A stretch of 38,521 nucleotides of DNA from Bacteroidota bacterium (GTDB lineage: Bacteria; Bacteroidota; Ignavibacteria; Kapaibacteriales; UBA2268). A program made the position numbers and the translations under genes. The DNA lies in assembly GCA_027371665.1 (NCBI GenBank), contig DAHXMP010000478.1, positions 1-38,521 on the forward strand. Reading direction: 5' to 3'. This document shows positions 17,855 through 26,542 of the stretch, in pieces (positions within the stretch are counted from its first letter, which is position 1; every line of letters begins with the position of its first letter). A model generated the notes under the pieces. The model saw only the letters and a list, made by a program, of their open reading frames with translations, did no database searches and was not told the origin of the DNA.

Positions 17855-19900
17855 ATGAAGAATATTTCTACTTTTTGTATTTACATTCTTTTATGTGCTT
17901 TCCTATCTATTTCTACAAATAATTTATATTCTCAAACAATAAGAAAAGTTCTTGTCGAAGAAGGAACAAACACTTCCTGCGGCCCCTGTGCTTCGCAAAA
18001 TCCAACATTTCAGGCATGGATTGCCAATAATATCAACCGTCTTGTTCCGGTTGTTTATCATCCCTGGTGGCCCAGCCCACAAGACCCGTTTTATTTGTAT
18101 GACACTGCCATGGCGGCAACAAGAATACGATATTATGGAATCCAAAATATTGGTGTGCCCTGTGGTGTATTAAACGGTCAATTTAATACTCCGACAGGTT
18201 CTAATTATCAGGGTTGTGTTTCAGACACCGTAGCCTGGGCTAACGGATTAGCAGCCGAGGAATTTTATTCTCCGATAAAAATAACAATCCAGCTTACACA
18301 GAATAATGGTTCTGGAACGGTGAAAGTTGATGTATCATCTTCGGCTAAATTAAGCAATAAAAAATTAAGAGTTGTGATATGTGAACAATACCACCAGTAT
18401 AATGCAGCAAACGGTGAAAAAGAATTCTATTATCTGGCTAGAAAGATGCTTCCTGATTTCAATGGAACGGATATTTCATTAAGCGCAGGCGAGACTAAAA
18501 GTTTTACTTATGACTTTTCTGTAGACCCGACGTTTGTACCCGGTGGCTTGTATGCTGCTGCTTTTATACAGGATGATGATACAAAGGAAGTCCTTCAGGC
18601 AGAATCATCATTGAATTATCCGGCTCCGAAAGAACCTGATTATTCAGTTTTTGTTAACCAATTTGATAATGTATTTGTTGGCAATAAGGGGGATTCATCT
18701 TCGATGGATATTATTCTGATGAACACGACCGGATCGGATGTAACATATATGCTAAATGCATTTACTTCATCCCAGACACCGGCGGACTGGACAGCAACAG
18801 TGGTAGATAATAAATATGTTGTCCAGGTAAAAGCAAATTCAACCGAGGAAGTCAAGTTGAATTTTACAATCGGAAATACAACCGGTATAGGTGAAGTAAA
18901 TATCAATGCACTTATTCAGGGCAAGTCAATATCATTTAATACCAGTAAATTAATCGGTATTTCGGAATCAATTGATGCTTTGCATGTGATGGGAGGAGCC
19001 TCTGACCAGTCAGTGTTTCCAATAATTACTGCGAAACGCGGCACAGGTAAATACTTTGATATCTCTTCACAAAATTTTTCTCTTGCTTACCCAATGTTAG
19101 CAAATCTTAAAACTTTCGTTTGGGATGGTAGTACTGATGGTGAATTTACGGCTAATGATGCTACTTCAATAAATGACGCAATGAATAAAGGTATAGGAGT
19201 ATTGTTATGTGGAGGAAAAATTACTACCGGATTAGTTAACTATGGAGTTTTGAATCAGTTTAATTCTTCATTTATTGCATATAGCAGGGAAGGCTATGGC
19301 AGTTCTCCCTGGCCTGTTACATTAGCAGGAATTACTGGTGACCTGATTAGTTTCGATTTTGGTAATAACGTAAGCGGGCATTTAATTAATTGGTTACTGC
19401 CATTATTTAAAATTAATAATGCATCAACGACATTTCCGGTTATGACCTTTGCTGCCTCCAAAGATTCGATATTTGCCATCCGTGTACAAAAGTCAAATTC
19501 AAGAGCAGTGCTTCTTGGTATAAATCCATTTGTCATTCTCGACACGACGATAAGAAGTAATTTAATTAACCGTTCACTTGACTGGATTGAATATAAAATC
19601 AATGATGTCAAAGACGGAGAAGATTTTCAGGCTATTAAAGATGCTTATGCCACACCAAATCCTTTTACTGACAAGATTACTTTACATTTCAACTTTACAA
19701 ATATGAAGATAAACGGGAACTTAAATATATCAGTTGTGAACGAAATTGGACAAACAGTGAAGGTTCTAAATGAAAGAACTTACAATTTAGGTGAGAATAA
19801 TCTTGTAATTGACTTATCGAATCTTTGTGCAGGGGATTATTTTATTCAGATTTTATCAGGGAGCCAATCTTTAATCGTACCAATTGTAAAAGTACAATAA
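17855..19900 (+). CDS. Omp28-like T9SS-sorted secreted protein
   Basis: 681 residues from ATG 17855, which gives a clean signal peptide (MKNISTFCIYILLCAFL, ending near YSQT); the upstream ATG at 17828 adds nine residues before it. The mature N-terminus is an Omp28-like thioredoxin-fold domain: VLVEEGTNTSCGPC near residues 28-43, followed by PVVYHPWW. The CGPC matches the thioredoxin active-site motif. A beta-sandwich region follows to about residue 380. Next is a domain with FVWDG, GIGVLLCGG and AVLLGINPF, resembling a glutamine-amidotransferase/ThuA-type fold (tentative). The final 75 residues (TPNPFTDKITLHF, VVNEIGQTVKVL, LCAGDYFIQI) are a type A sorting domain for T9SS export. A terminator follows. 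Confidence 0.78.
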   Translation: MKNISTFCIYILLCAFLSISTNNLYSQTIRKVLVEEGTNTSCGPCASQNPTFQAWIANNINRLVPVVYHPWWPSPQDPFYLYDTAMAATRIRYYGIQNIGVPCGVLNGQFNTPTGSNYQGCVSDTVAWANGLAAEEFYSPIKITIQLTQNNGSGTVKVDVSSSAKLSNKKLRVVICEQYHQYNAANGEKEFYYLARKMLPDFNGTDISLSAGETKSFTYDFSVDPTFVPGGLYAAAFIQDDDTKEVLQAESSLNYPAPKEPDYSVFVNQFDNVFVGNKGDSSSMDIILMNTTGSDVTYMLNAFTSSQTPADWTATVVDNKYVVQVKANSTEEVKLNFTIGNTTGIGEVNINALIQGKSISFNTSKLIGISESIDALHVMGGASDQSVFPIITAKRGTGKYFDISSQNFSLAYPMLANLKTFVWDGSTDGEFTANDATSINDAMNKGIGVLLCGGKITTGLVNYGVLNQFNSSFIAYSREGYGSSPWPVTLAGITGDLISFDFGNNVSGHLINWLLPLFKINNASTTFPVMTFAASKDSIFAIRVQKSNSRAVLLGINPFVILDTTIRSNLINRSLDWIEYKINDVKDGEDFQAIKDAYATPNPFTDKITLHFNFTNMKINGNLNISVVNEIGQTVKVLNERTYNLGENNLVIDLSNLCAGDYFIQILSGSQSLIVPIVKVQ

Positions 19901-19931
19901 CTGATTGTTGCTTATAAATAATATAACTGAT

Positions 19932-19963
19932 AAGCCTGCAGAAAATTGAATGCAGGCTTTTTT
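19932..19963 (+). terminator. Rho-independent terminator
   Basis: AAGCCTGCA pairs perfectly with TGCAGGCTT across a 10-base loop and runs into six T. It closes the Omp28-like gene, and its stem core is the same as in the terminator at 63-99. The umuC gene converges from the other side. Confidence 0.82.
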
Positions 19964-20008
19964 GTATAAAATTGTAAAATTTTATCATTTAATTCTGATT
20001 TAATTTCC

Positions 20009-21304
20009 TTATTTTTTTTCTCCTGCACTGACTTCGGGAAGGTTTTCCCAGTCTGTTGTGTATCGGGGAGATTTCATATCGGATTTTGTACCCCAGGGAC
20101 GTTTTATGCCTGAACTTGCGTAGAAAAGTGTTCGTGAGCCGTATTCTATATTGATTCTGTCGAGTGTGTCGGTAACTTTAGCAAGCTTTATTCTGTTTTC
20201 TGTATCGAACAAGCCGAGTTGCGAGCGGTCTACAGGTTCGAAGCCTGCAAGCATAACACCCACCTTTTGATACAGGAAACCTGATTTGAAAATTTGCTCG
20301 ACTCCTTTCATCGCATAGCTTGTCAGTTCGGAAGTTGCATCTGTCGGGACAGGCATTCTAACTAATACACCGTTATGATACTGAGGAGTTTTTTTGAACG
20401 GATTAGTTCTGAGAAAAACTGTCAACAGTTTACAAGCCGAATGCTGTTCACGCATTTTCTCGGCGGCACGGGAAACGAAGAGAGAAACGGCTTCCTTGAT
20501 TTCTTCTATTGTCTCGACATATCTGCCGAATGATCGGGAGCTTATAATCGCTTTTTTCGCGGGAGGAGAATTTTCGAGAGATACGCATGGAATACCGCGA
20601 AGCTCAAAGACTGTTCTCAAACCCATGACAGTCATGTTTTTCTTAATCCATTTGTCGTTGGTACTTGCCAAATCAAAAGCGGAATTGATATTGTTCTTCC
20701 TGAGAAGTTTTGTGTATTGATGGCCGACACCCCAGACATCGCTTACATCGGTTATTTTGAGATATTCGTCAATATTAGTGGAACCGTAAAGATTTAGCAC
20801 ACCATTGTACTTAGGGTCTTTTTTCGCAACACGGTTTGCAATTTTTGAAAGTGTCTTAGTCTCGGCTATACCTATTGAAACAGGAATTCCAACCCATTTG
20901 TAAACGGTTTCGCGGATTTCCCTGCTATATTCGGTTAGGTTTTTTCTTTTGAAACCGGCGAGGTTTATGAAAGCTTCGTCGATGGAATAAATTTCGACAT
21001 CGGGTGAAAATTGCTCGAGCGTTGCCATTACACGGTGCGAAATGTCGCCGTATAAAACATAATTAGAGGAAAATACATTTACTTTATGTTTTTTAACTAT
21101 GTCTTCGACCTTAAAAAGAGGTTCTCCCATCTTGATTCCGAGGGCTTTTGCTTCTTCCGAGCGGGCAACAATAATTCCGTCGTTATTCGAAAGCACGACG
21201 ATTGGCTTGCCCTGGAGCTTAGGATTGAAAACCCTTTCGCAGGAAGCATAGAAATTGTTGCAGTCAACTACTGCAACGGGAGGATTTTTTAATGCTTTCG
21301 CCAT
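20009..21304 (-). CDS. umuC: Y-family DNA polymerase V catalytic subunit
   Basis: Translesion DNA polymerase, 431 residues. The palm metal ligands are Asp14 in VAVVDCNNFYASCERVF and Asp109-Glu110 in IYSIDEAF; VSIGIAETKTLSKIANRVAKK follows, as in UmuC. The little-finger domain and the C-terminal UmuC tail (LFYASSGIKRPW, then SPRYTTDWENLPEV) separate it from DinB. UmuC normally works with processed UmuD, and no umuD gene is visible in the window. It lies 63 bases after mfd on the same strand, so it may be part of the hflX-to-umuC block. No clear LexA box was recognised in the gap. Confidence 0.9.
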   Translation of the reverse strand: MAKALKNPPVAVVDCNNFYASCERVFNPKLQGKPIVVLSNNDGIIVARSEEAKALGIKMGEPLFKVEDIVKKHKVNVFSSNYVLYGDISHRVMATLEQFSPDVEIYSIDEAFINLAGFKRKNLTEYSREIRETVYKWVGIPVSIGIAETKTLSKIANRVAKKDPKYNGVLNLYGSTNIDEYLKITDVSDVWGVGHQYTKLLRKNNINSAFDLASTNDKWIKKNMTVMGLRTVFELRGIPCVSLENSPPAKKAIISSRSFGRYVETIEEIKEAVSLFVSRAAEKMREQHSACKLLTVFLRTNPFKKTPQYHNGVLVRMPVPTDATSELTSYAMKGVEQIFKSGFLYQKVGVMLAGFEPVDRSQLGLFDTENRIKLAKVTDTLDRINIEYGSRTLFYASSGIKRPWGTKSDMKSPRYTTDWENLPEVSAGEKK

Positions 21305-21367
21305 CTTGTTAAAAAAAATTATTATTTATAGAGCCAAAGATATTGATGTTAAAAATAATGATTTATT

Positions 21368-24300
21368 TTAATCAATCAGGCTTAGAACTGTTCTTTTTAT
21401 TCTCCAGATAATTTCGACCGCTTCGTCCCTTTTGACGATTTTTACTTCGAGTGCAAGCTTTTTCTCCTGTTGAATTAATTTTGCCGTGGCGATTGAGTGA
21501 ATTTGTTCGACAACCATCGGAAATATATTATCATAATAGTTTTTGTCCGATTCTGAAGGAAATTCTGCTATTAGAGTATCGTGTTTGATTGAAATTTTTA
21601 CAAATCCTGAAGACAATGCCGCAATCCTCATTTTTACGGCAAAGATTAATTCTTCGGCTTGCTGAGGAAGTTTCCCAAACCTGTCTTTCAATTCTTCGAC
21701 AATGTCTTTCAATCCTTCATTATCCCTGACATGATATAGCTTTTTATAAAACCGGAATCTTTCAGTTTCGCTTGTAACATAATCGCCGGGCAGAAAGGCA
21801 TCTGTGTTGAGTTCTATTAATATATCTTCGTTATCGAATGATGAATTTTTGATTTTGCTGGAATCCCTGAATAAATCGCTGAATTCTTCGATTTTAAGCT
21901 CGTTAACGGCTTCATCGAGAATTTTATGATACATTTCGAAACCGATTTCGTTAATATAGCCGCTTTGTTCGGGACCGAGCAGATTACCTGCTCCGCGGAT
22001 TTCCATATCTCTCATTGCAAGCTGTAAGCCGCTTCCCAGTTCGGTAAATTCTTCGATTGCCTGCAATCGGCGAAGTGAATTTGAAGAAAGAGTTTTAACG
22101 GGTGGAATAATAAGATAGCAATATGCCTGTGTGTTGCTCCTTCCGACACGACCCCGAAGCTGGTATAGTTCTGCAAGTCCGAAATTGTTTGCGAAGTTAA
22201 TAAAAATCGTGTTCGCATTAGGTATATCAATTCCAGATTCGATGATTTTTGTCGTTATAAGCATATCATATTTTCGTGCAAGAAATTTCTCCATGACTTT
22301 TTCCAGTTCGGACGTATTCATCTGCCCGTGAGCTATTGCAATCCTGATTGATGGTAATAGGTTTTGCAGGTTATGGGCTATTTTTTCAAGGTCGTGGATT
22401 TTGTCATTAACAAAAAATACCTGCCCTTTTCTTTCGATTTCTTTTTCAACAGCATTTTTTATTAACTTATCGTTCCATTCTATAATTTCGGTATAAACCG
22501 GGAGCCTGTTTCGCGGGGCTGTTTCTATTATGCTGAGGTCTCTTGCTCCCATCAAAGAAAAATTTAAAGTTCGCGGAATCGGTGTGGCTGTAAGAGTTAA
22601 TGTATCAACATTAGTTCTCAACTGCCTGAGCTTTTCTTTCGCTCCGACACCGAAACGGTGCTCCTCATCAATTATTAGCAGGCCGAGGTCTTGGAATCCG
22701 ACATCCTTACTTAATAATCTGTGAGTGCCAATCAGGATGTCTATCTGTGATTTTTTTATCTTATCAACTATCACGTTCTGTTCTTTCTTTGACCTGAAAC
22801 GTGATAGGACTGCGATATTAACGGGGTATCTGCTAAGCCTGTCCACGAAAGTCATGTAATGCTGCTGTGCAAGAATTGTAGTCGGTACGAGGACGGCGAC
22901 CTGCTTTCCTGTCTGAACCGCTTTGAATGCCGCCCTCACGGCAACTTCTGTTTTACCGTAACCGACATCGCCGCAAACGAGCCTGTCCATAGGAGTTTCG
23001 GATTCCATATCTTTTTTAACTTCGATTGTCGTTTGTGCCTGGTCGGGTGTATCCTCATAAATAAACGAAGCTTCAAATTCTTTTTGCCATATTGTATCAG
23101 CCGGAAATGAGTACCCGGGCTGTTTTTTACGTTCGGCATAAAGCTTAATCAGGTCGCGGGCAATATCCTTAAGCCGTTTCTTAGTTCTTGCTTTTTTCCT
23201 TAGCCATTCCGAGGAACCAAGCTTACTTAGCTGAGGTATTACACCTTCCTTGGCTGAATACTTTTCTATTTTGTTAATGTAATTAAGATTAACATACAAA
23301 ATATCGCCTTCGGCAAATAATAATTTAACGCAGTCCTGGAGGCTGTCTCCGAGTTTTACACTACGGAAACCGTCGAATTTGCCGATACCTTTATCAATAT
23401 GGACTACATAATCGCCGATTTTCAACTGCATCAATTCTTTTAATGAAATTCCATTCCCGTTGGTTTTACCTTTACGGGATGTTCTTGTCCTGTACCTGTC
23501 AAATATTTCATGTTCCGTAAAAACGGCAAGCTTTTCTTCCGTCAGTAAAAATCCGTGTGTAAAGGTATCATCGAGCCATGTAATCGAGTCGTGTGTTTTT
23601 CCGGCATCGGCAAGATATGGCATTTCAGTTTGGTCTTTATTATCAGGCATTTCAATCCCGTTTTCGACTAACTCCCTGAATCTTTCAAGATGAATTTTCC
23701 CCTGGGCTGACAACACAAGTTTTATGTTCATTCCTGCTAGCCTCCTCAGTTCCGAAGCAAAATCTTTTATAGAACCATGATATTGAAACTGATTTGCAGA
23801 ATTTACTTTGACATCGGCTTCGCCCAGTTTATTAATCATCAAGGTTCTGAATTTATTGACTTGTGTCCAATCATCAATTGAAGATTCGAGAGTATCGGGA
23901 CTGTCGAGAATAACAATAGTATCATCGTTAAGGTAATCGAAGATATTAGAATCGGCAACCGTCCTAGACGGCTGATAAATGTTATCAAGAAATTCAATCT
24001 GTTTATGTTCGGTTATGCTTCTTTGTGACTGAGGCTGGAACTCGCGAATTGATTCGATTTCATTTCCGAAAAATTCTATCCGTAAAGGATTGTCCCATCC
24101 GAATGGAAAAATATCAACTATACCGCCGCGGATTGCAATATCGCCCTGTGAATTGACGAACTCTTTCAAATCGAATCCGTTCATCCTGAGCAAGTTGGTG
24201 AATTCAAGGAAGTCAATTGACTGCCCTTTAGCCAGTGTCAATCTATGTTTTATAATTTCATCTTTTTTCGGTATTTGAATTTTCAATATACCGGGAGTTG

Positions 24301-24676
24301 CAATTGATATAGAAAAATCATTTTTCTGCAAAGTAGCAAGCCCATCAATCAACCATGCAAGATTTTCATCAATACCTTCATCAGAATAATGAATTTTATT
24401 AAGAGGTTCTGATAGAAATGCTATGTTTTCTTCGTTTATAAATAACCTGATATCCTGTTGCCAGTCTTCGGCATCATGTACGTCAGGTACAATTACAAGA
24501 AAATTCTTTTTCTTTTTTTGCCACAATGCAGCAATAGTTATCGCCTTGAGAGAACCACTCAAAGTTTTAACGGTAATTTGCCTTTTACCTGAATCAATAA
24601 TTTCGGATAGCTCGTTAATAAATTTCAGCCGGTCAAAATACCCTGAAATATTTTCTATTTGTTTTTTATCGTTCAA
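21368..24676 (-). CDS. mfd: Transcription-repair coupling factor
   Basis: Mfd, 1102 residues, removes RNA polymerase stalled at lesions and recruits UvrA. Domains in order: UvrB-like N-terminal region with GDIAIRGGIVDIFPFGWDNP (about 180-200), the RNA-polymerase-interaction domain opening LKIGDYVVHIDKGIGKFDGF (about 415-435), then the RecG-like translocase with Walker A GDVGYGKTEVAVRAAF (about 565-580), DEEHRFG (about 670), TATPIPRTLNFSLMGARD, and GRVGRSNTQAYCYL. A C-terminal autoinhibitory domain spans about the last 130 residues. Length and motif spacing match the family. It follows the small paralog gene by 28 bases on the same strand. Confidence 0.95.
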   Translation of the reverse strand: MNDKKQIENISGYFDRLKFINELSEIIDSGKRQITVKTLSGSLKAITIAALWQKKKKNFLVIVPDVHDAEDWQQDIRLFINEENIAFLSEPLNKIHYSDEGIDENLAWLIDGLATLQKNDFSISIATPGILKIQIPKKDEIIKHRLTLAKGQSIDFLEFTNLLRMNGFDLKEFVNSQGDIAIRGGIVDIFPFGWDNPLRIEFFGNEIESIREFQPQSQRSITEHKQIEFLDNIYQPSRTVADSNIFDYLNDDTIVILDSPDTLESSIDDWTQVNKFRTLMINKLGEADVKVNSANQFQYHGSIKDFASELRRLAGMNIKLVLSAQGKIHLERFRELVENGIEMPDNKDQTEMPYLADAGKTHDSITWLDDTFTHGFLLTEEKLAVFTEHEIFDRYRTRTSRKGKTNGNGISLKELMQLKIGDYVVHIDKGIGKFDGFRSVKLGDSLQDCVKLLFAEGDILYVNLNYINKIEKYSAKEGVIPQLSKLGSSEWLRKKARTKKRLKDIARDLIKLYAERKKQPGYSFPADTIWQKEFEASFIYEDTPDQAQTTIEVKKDMESETPMDRLVCGDVGYGKTEVAVRAAFKAVQTGKQVAVLVPTTILAQQHYMTFVDRLSRYPVNIAVLSRFRSKKEQNVIVDKIKKSQIDILIGTHRLLSKDVGFQDLGLLIIDEEHRFGVGAKEKLRQLRTNVDTLTLTATPIPRTLNFSLMGARDLSIIETAPRNRLPVYTEIIEWNDKLIKNAVEKEIERKGQVFFVNDKIHDLEKIAHNLQNLLPSIRIAIAHGQMNTSELEKVMEKFLARKYDMLITTKIIESGIDIPNANTIFINFANNFGLAELYQLRGRVGRSNTQAYCYLIIPPVKTLSSNSLRRLQAIEEFTELGSGLQLAMRDMEIRGAGNLLGPEQSGYINEIGFEMYHKILDEAVNELKIEEFSDLFRDSSKIKNSSFDNEDILIELNTDAFLPGDYVTSETERFRFYKKLYHVRDNEGLKDIVEELKDRFGKLPQQAEELIFAVKMRIAALSSGFVKISIKHDTLIAEFPSESDKNYYDNIFPMVVEQIHSIATAKLIQQEKKLALEVKIVKRDEAVEIIWRIKRTVLSLID

Positions 24677-24704
24677 TGAAAAGTAATATCAATTTAAAAA
24701 AATA

Positions 24705-24893
24705 TCAGTCATTACAGATAATCATGATTTTCATTTCTTTAGCACGTTTCGGAAAACGCTTCTGATAATAATAATCGCGAATTTCCATTAACATTTCTTT
24801 CCTGTTTAATTTCCTGTTTGAATAAATCTCGTATATTGTGCCGTTGTAGCCGTCTTTAATAACATATCTATATTTCCTGACTTCATCAGCCAT
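24705..24893 (-). CDS. Small unknown protein B, paralog of its neighbour
   Basis: 62-residue soluble, charged protein (MADEVRKYRYVIKDGYNG). It aligns without gaps to the 60-residue product encoded at 24897-25079, offset by two residues: shared positions include VIxD near 11-14, YxIYxN (21-26), LxRxxMLxEIR (29-39) and the terminal IIxxD. At least 18 identities fall over the aligned length. The pattern suggests two beta strands, a helix (RKEMLMEIRDYY) and a final strand. There is no signal peptide, membrane segment or recognised domain. It starts 3 bases after the stop of its paralog and ends 28 bases before mfd, so it is very probably co-transcribed with hflX and mfd. Confidence 0.65.
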   Translation of the reverse strand: MADEVRKYRYVIKDGYNGTIYEIYSNRKLNRKEMLMEIRDYYYQKRFPKRAKEMKIMIICND

Positions 24894-24896
24894 AGC

Positions 24897-25079
24897 TTAA
24901 TCTTCAGATATTATTTCGACGGTTGTACCGGGCTTCTGCCTTATATTATAAGAAACGGAATTAAATTTTCTGATTTCTTTTAACATGCCTTCACGAGTCA
25001 ATTCTTTGTTTGCATAAATGACATATTTCACATTTTTTCTCGTATCACGAATAACATTTCGTACAGGTGGTTTCTCCAT
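24897..25079 (-). CDS. Small unknown protein A, paralog of its neighbour
   Basis: 60-residue protein (MEKPPVRNVIRDTRKNVKYV) that is the likely tandem duplicate of the 62-residue neighbour, sharing YxIYxNxxLxRxxMLxEIR and the ending IIxxD. It begins 6 bases after the hflX stop and ends 3 bases before the next small gene. The tight spacing and the conserved helix motif argue that both are real genes rather than chance frames. Predicted beta-beta-alpha-beta arrangement, no transmembrane segment. I do not recognise the family, and function is unknown; a role beside HflX or Mfd is only suggested by context. Confidence 0.65.
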   Translation of the reverse strand: MEKPPVRNVIRDTRKNVKYVIYANKELTREGMLKEIRKFNSVSYNIRQKPGTTVEIISED

Positions 25080-25085
25080 AATTAT

Positions 25086-26390
25086 TCACTCTTTGTTTAA
25101 TAAAAATTTCCCAAAATTATGTTCAAAAATATGATATTTGTCTTCTTTGATTCGTACTTCAAAACTTATACCCTCATCTTTATCTTCTCTCGAAATTATG
25201 TCGGCATAAGAGTATAAGGGATTAACAAGGCTCATAGCGGAATACGGGAGAATGAAACTTGCTGTTTTACTATGCTCGTCGGCTTTACTTTGCATCACTT
25301 CGAGCAGTTTTTGAATATTTATGTTTCTTTCTGCCGATGTAAATATTGCGTTCGGAAATTCCGATTCGATTGCACGAATGTCGTTCACATCCTCTATTAA
25401 ATCCACCTTGTTCAATACAAGAATAGTGGGTTTAAGATTTATCTTCAATCCTTCGAGAGTACCATTTACTATTTTAATATGTTCCCTGAAAAACTTGTGA
25501 GAAACATCAACGACATGGATTAAAATATCGGCTTTGGTGGATTCCGCAAGTGTGCTTCTGAACGATGCCACAAGATTAACCGGCAGTTTCCTGATAAATC
25601 CGACAGTGTCCGAAAGAAGTGCCTTTGCTCCACCGGGGAGTGTGAAAGCCCTGACTGTTGTGTCAAGAGTTGCAAATAGCTTGTCTTCAACATAAACACC
25701 TGCATCGGTTATGGCATTCATCAGAGTTGATTTTCCGGCATTAGTATAACCGACAAGGGCATATTGCGTTAGTTCTTTACGGGCTTTTCTTTGTTGCTCT
25801 CTCTGTGTGGAAATATCCCCGAGCTTTTCTTTCAGCTTTTGAATTTTAGTTTTCACCATTCTTCGGTCTGTTTCAATCTGCGTTTCACCGGGACCCTTTG
25901 TTCCGATGCCTCCGTATTGTTTAGAAAGATGTGTCCACATTTTTGACAGGCGGGGCAGAATGTATTGTAACTGTGCAAGCTCGACCTGTACTTTTGCTTC
26001 GAGAGACCTTGCATGTTTCGCGAAAATATCGAGAATCAGCCCGCTCCTATCAATGACTTTTACATTGAAAGCATTTTCGAGATTCCTAAGCTGAGCCGGT
26101 GAAAGTTCATCATCGAAAATTACGAGAGTAACCAGCTTTTCCAGAATCAGTTCTTTTATTTCCTCGACTTTGCCTTTGCCAATGGCAGTTGCTGGATTTG
26201 GGGCATCGAGTTCCTGGTAGATTTTTTCGATAATGTCTGCACCTGCAGTTTCGGCGAGGGATTCAATTTCGCTGAGATGTTCAAAAGCGGTTTCCCTATC
26301 AGTTCCTTTCCTTCCAATTGCAATTGCAACTGCTGTTTCTTTTGTTTCTGTTAATTCGTACAAAAATTCTCCAATGATATAAGTCGCCAA
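25086..26390 (-). CDS. hflX: GTPase HflX
   Basis: Ribosome-associated GTPase of 434 residues that splits stalled ribosomes in characterised bacteria. The N-terminal domain has ELDAPNPATAIGKGKVEEIKEL and FDDELSPAQLRNLENAFNVKVIDRS, both HflX hallmarks, followed by KHARSLEAKVQVELAQLQYILPRL and the GGIGTKGPGETQIETDRR loop. The G domain has G1 GYTNAGKST (about 213-221), G3 DTVGFIRKLP and G4 NKVDL. The C-terminal region is short. It is the first gene of the hflX / small A / small B / mfd / umuC block and diverges from nuoC. Confidence 0.93.
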   Translation of the reverse strand: MATYIIGEFLYELTETKETAVAIAIGRKGTDRETAFEHLSEIESLAETAGADIIEKIYQELDAPNPATAIGKGKVEEIKELILEKLVTLVIFDDELSPAQLRNLENAFNVKVIDRSGLILDIFAKHARSLEAKVQVELAQLQYILPRLSKMWTHLSKQYGGIGTKGPGETQIETDRRMVKTKIQKLKEKLGDISTQREQQRKARKELTQYALVGYTNAGKSTLMNAITDAGVYVEDKLFATLDTTVRAFTLPGGAKALLSDTVGFIRKLPVNLVASFRSTLAESTKADILIHVVDVSHKFFREHIKIVNGTLEGLKINLKPTILVLNKVDLIEDVNDIRAIESEFPNAIFTSAERNINIQKLLEVMQSKADEHSKTASFILPYSAMSLVNPLYSYADIISREDKDEGISFEVRIKEDKYHIFEHNFGKFLLNKE

Positions 26391-26429
26391 TATTCACGTT
26401 TTGGAGGTTGAAATATTGATTAACAAAAT

Positions 26430-26437
26430 CAAATATA
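26430..26437 (-). promoter_or_regulatory. Candidate -7 box of the hflX block
   Basis: On the minus strand TATATTTG, matching TAnnTTTG, lies 40 bases before the hflX start. No -33 TTG is visible at 19-21 bases, so it is tentative. Confidence 0.35.
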
Positions 26438-26542
26438 AATCTAATAGTAGTTTATTTACAGAAGACGAATTATAAATAATTCATATATTTTTTGTAATTT
26501 TAGTTTTTATATTTTAATTAGTCAATAATATTTGAGTTTGTT

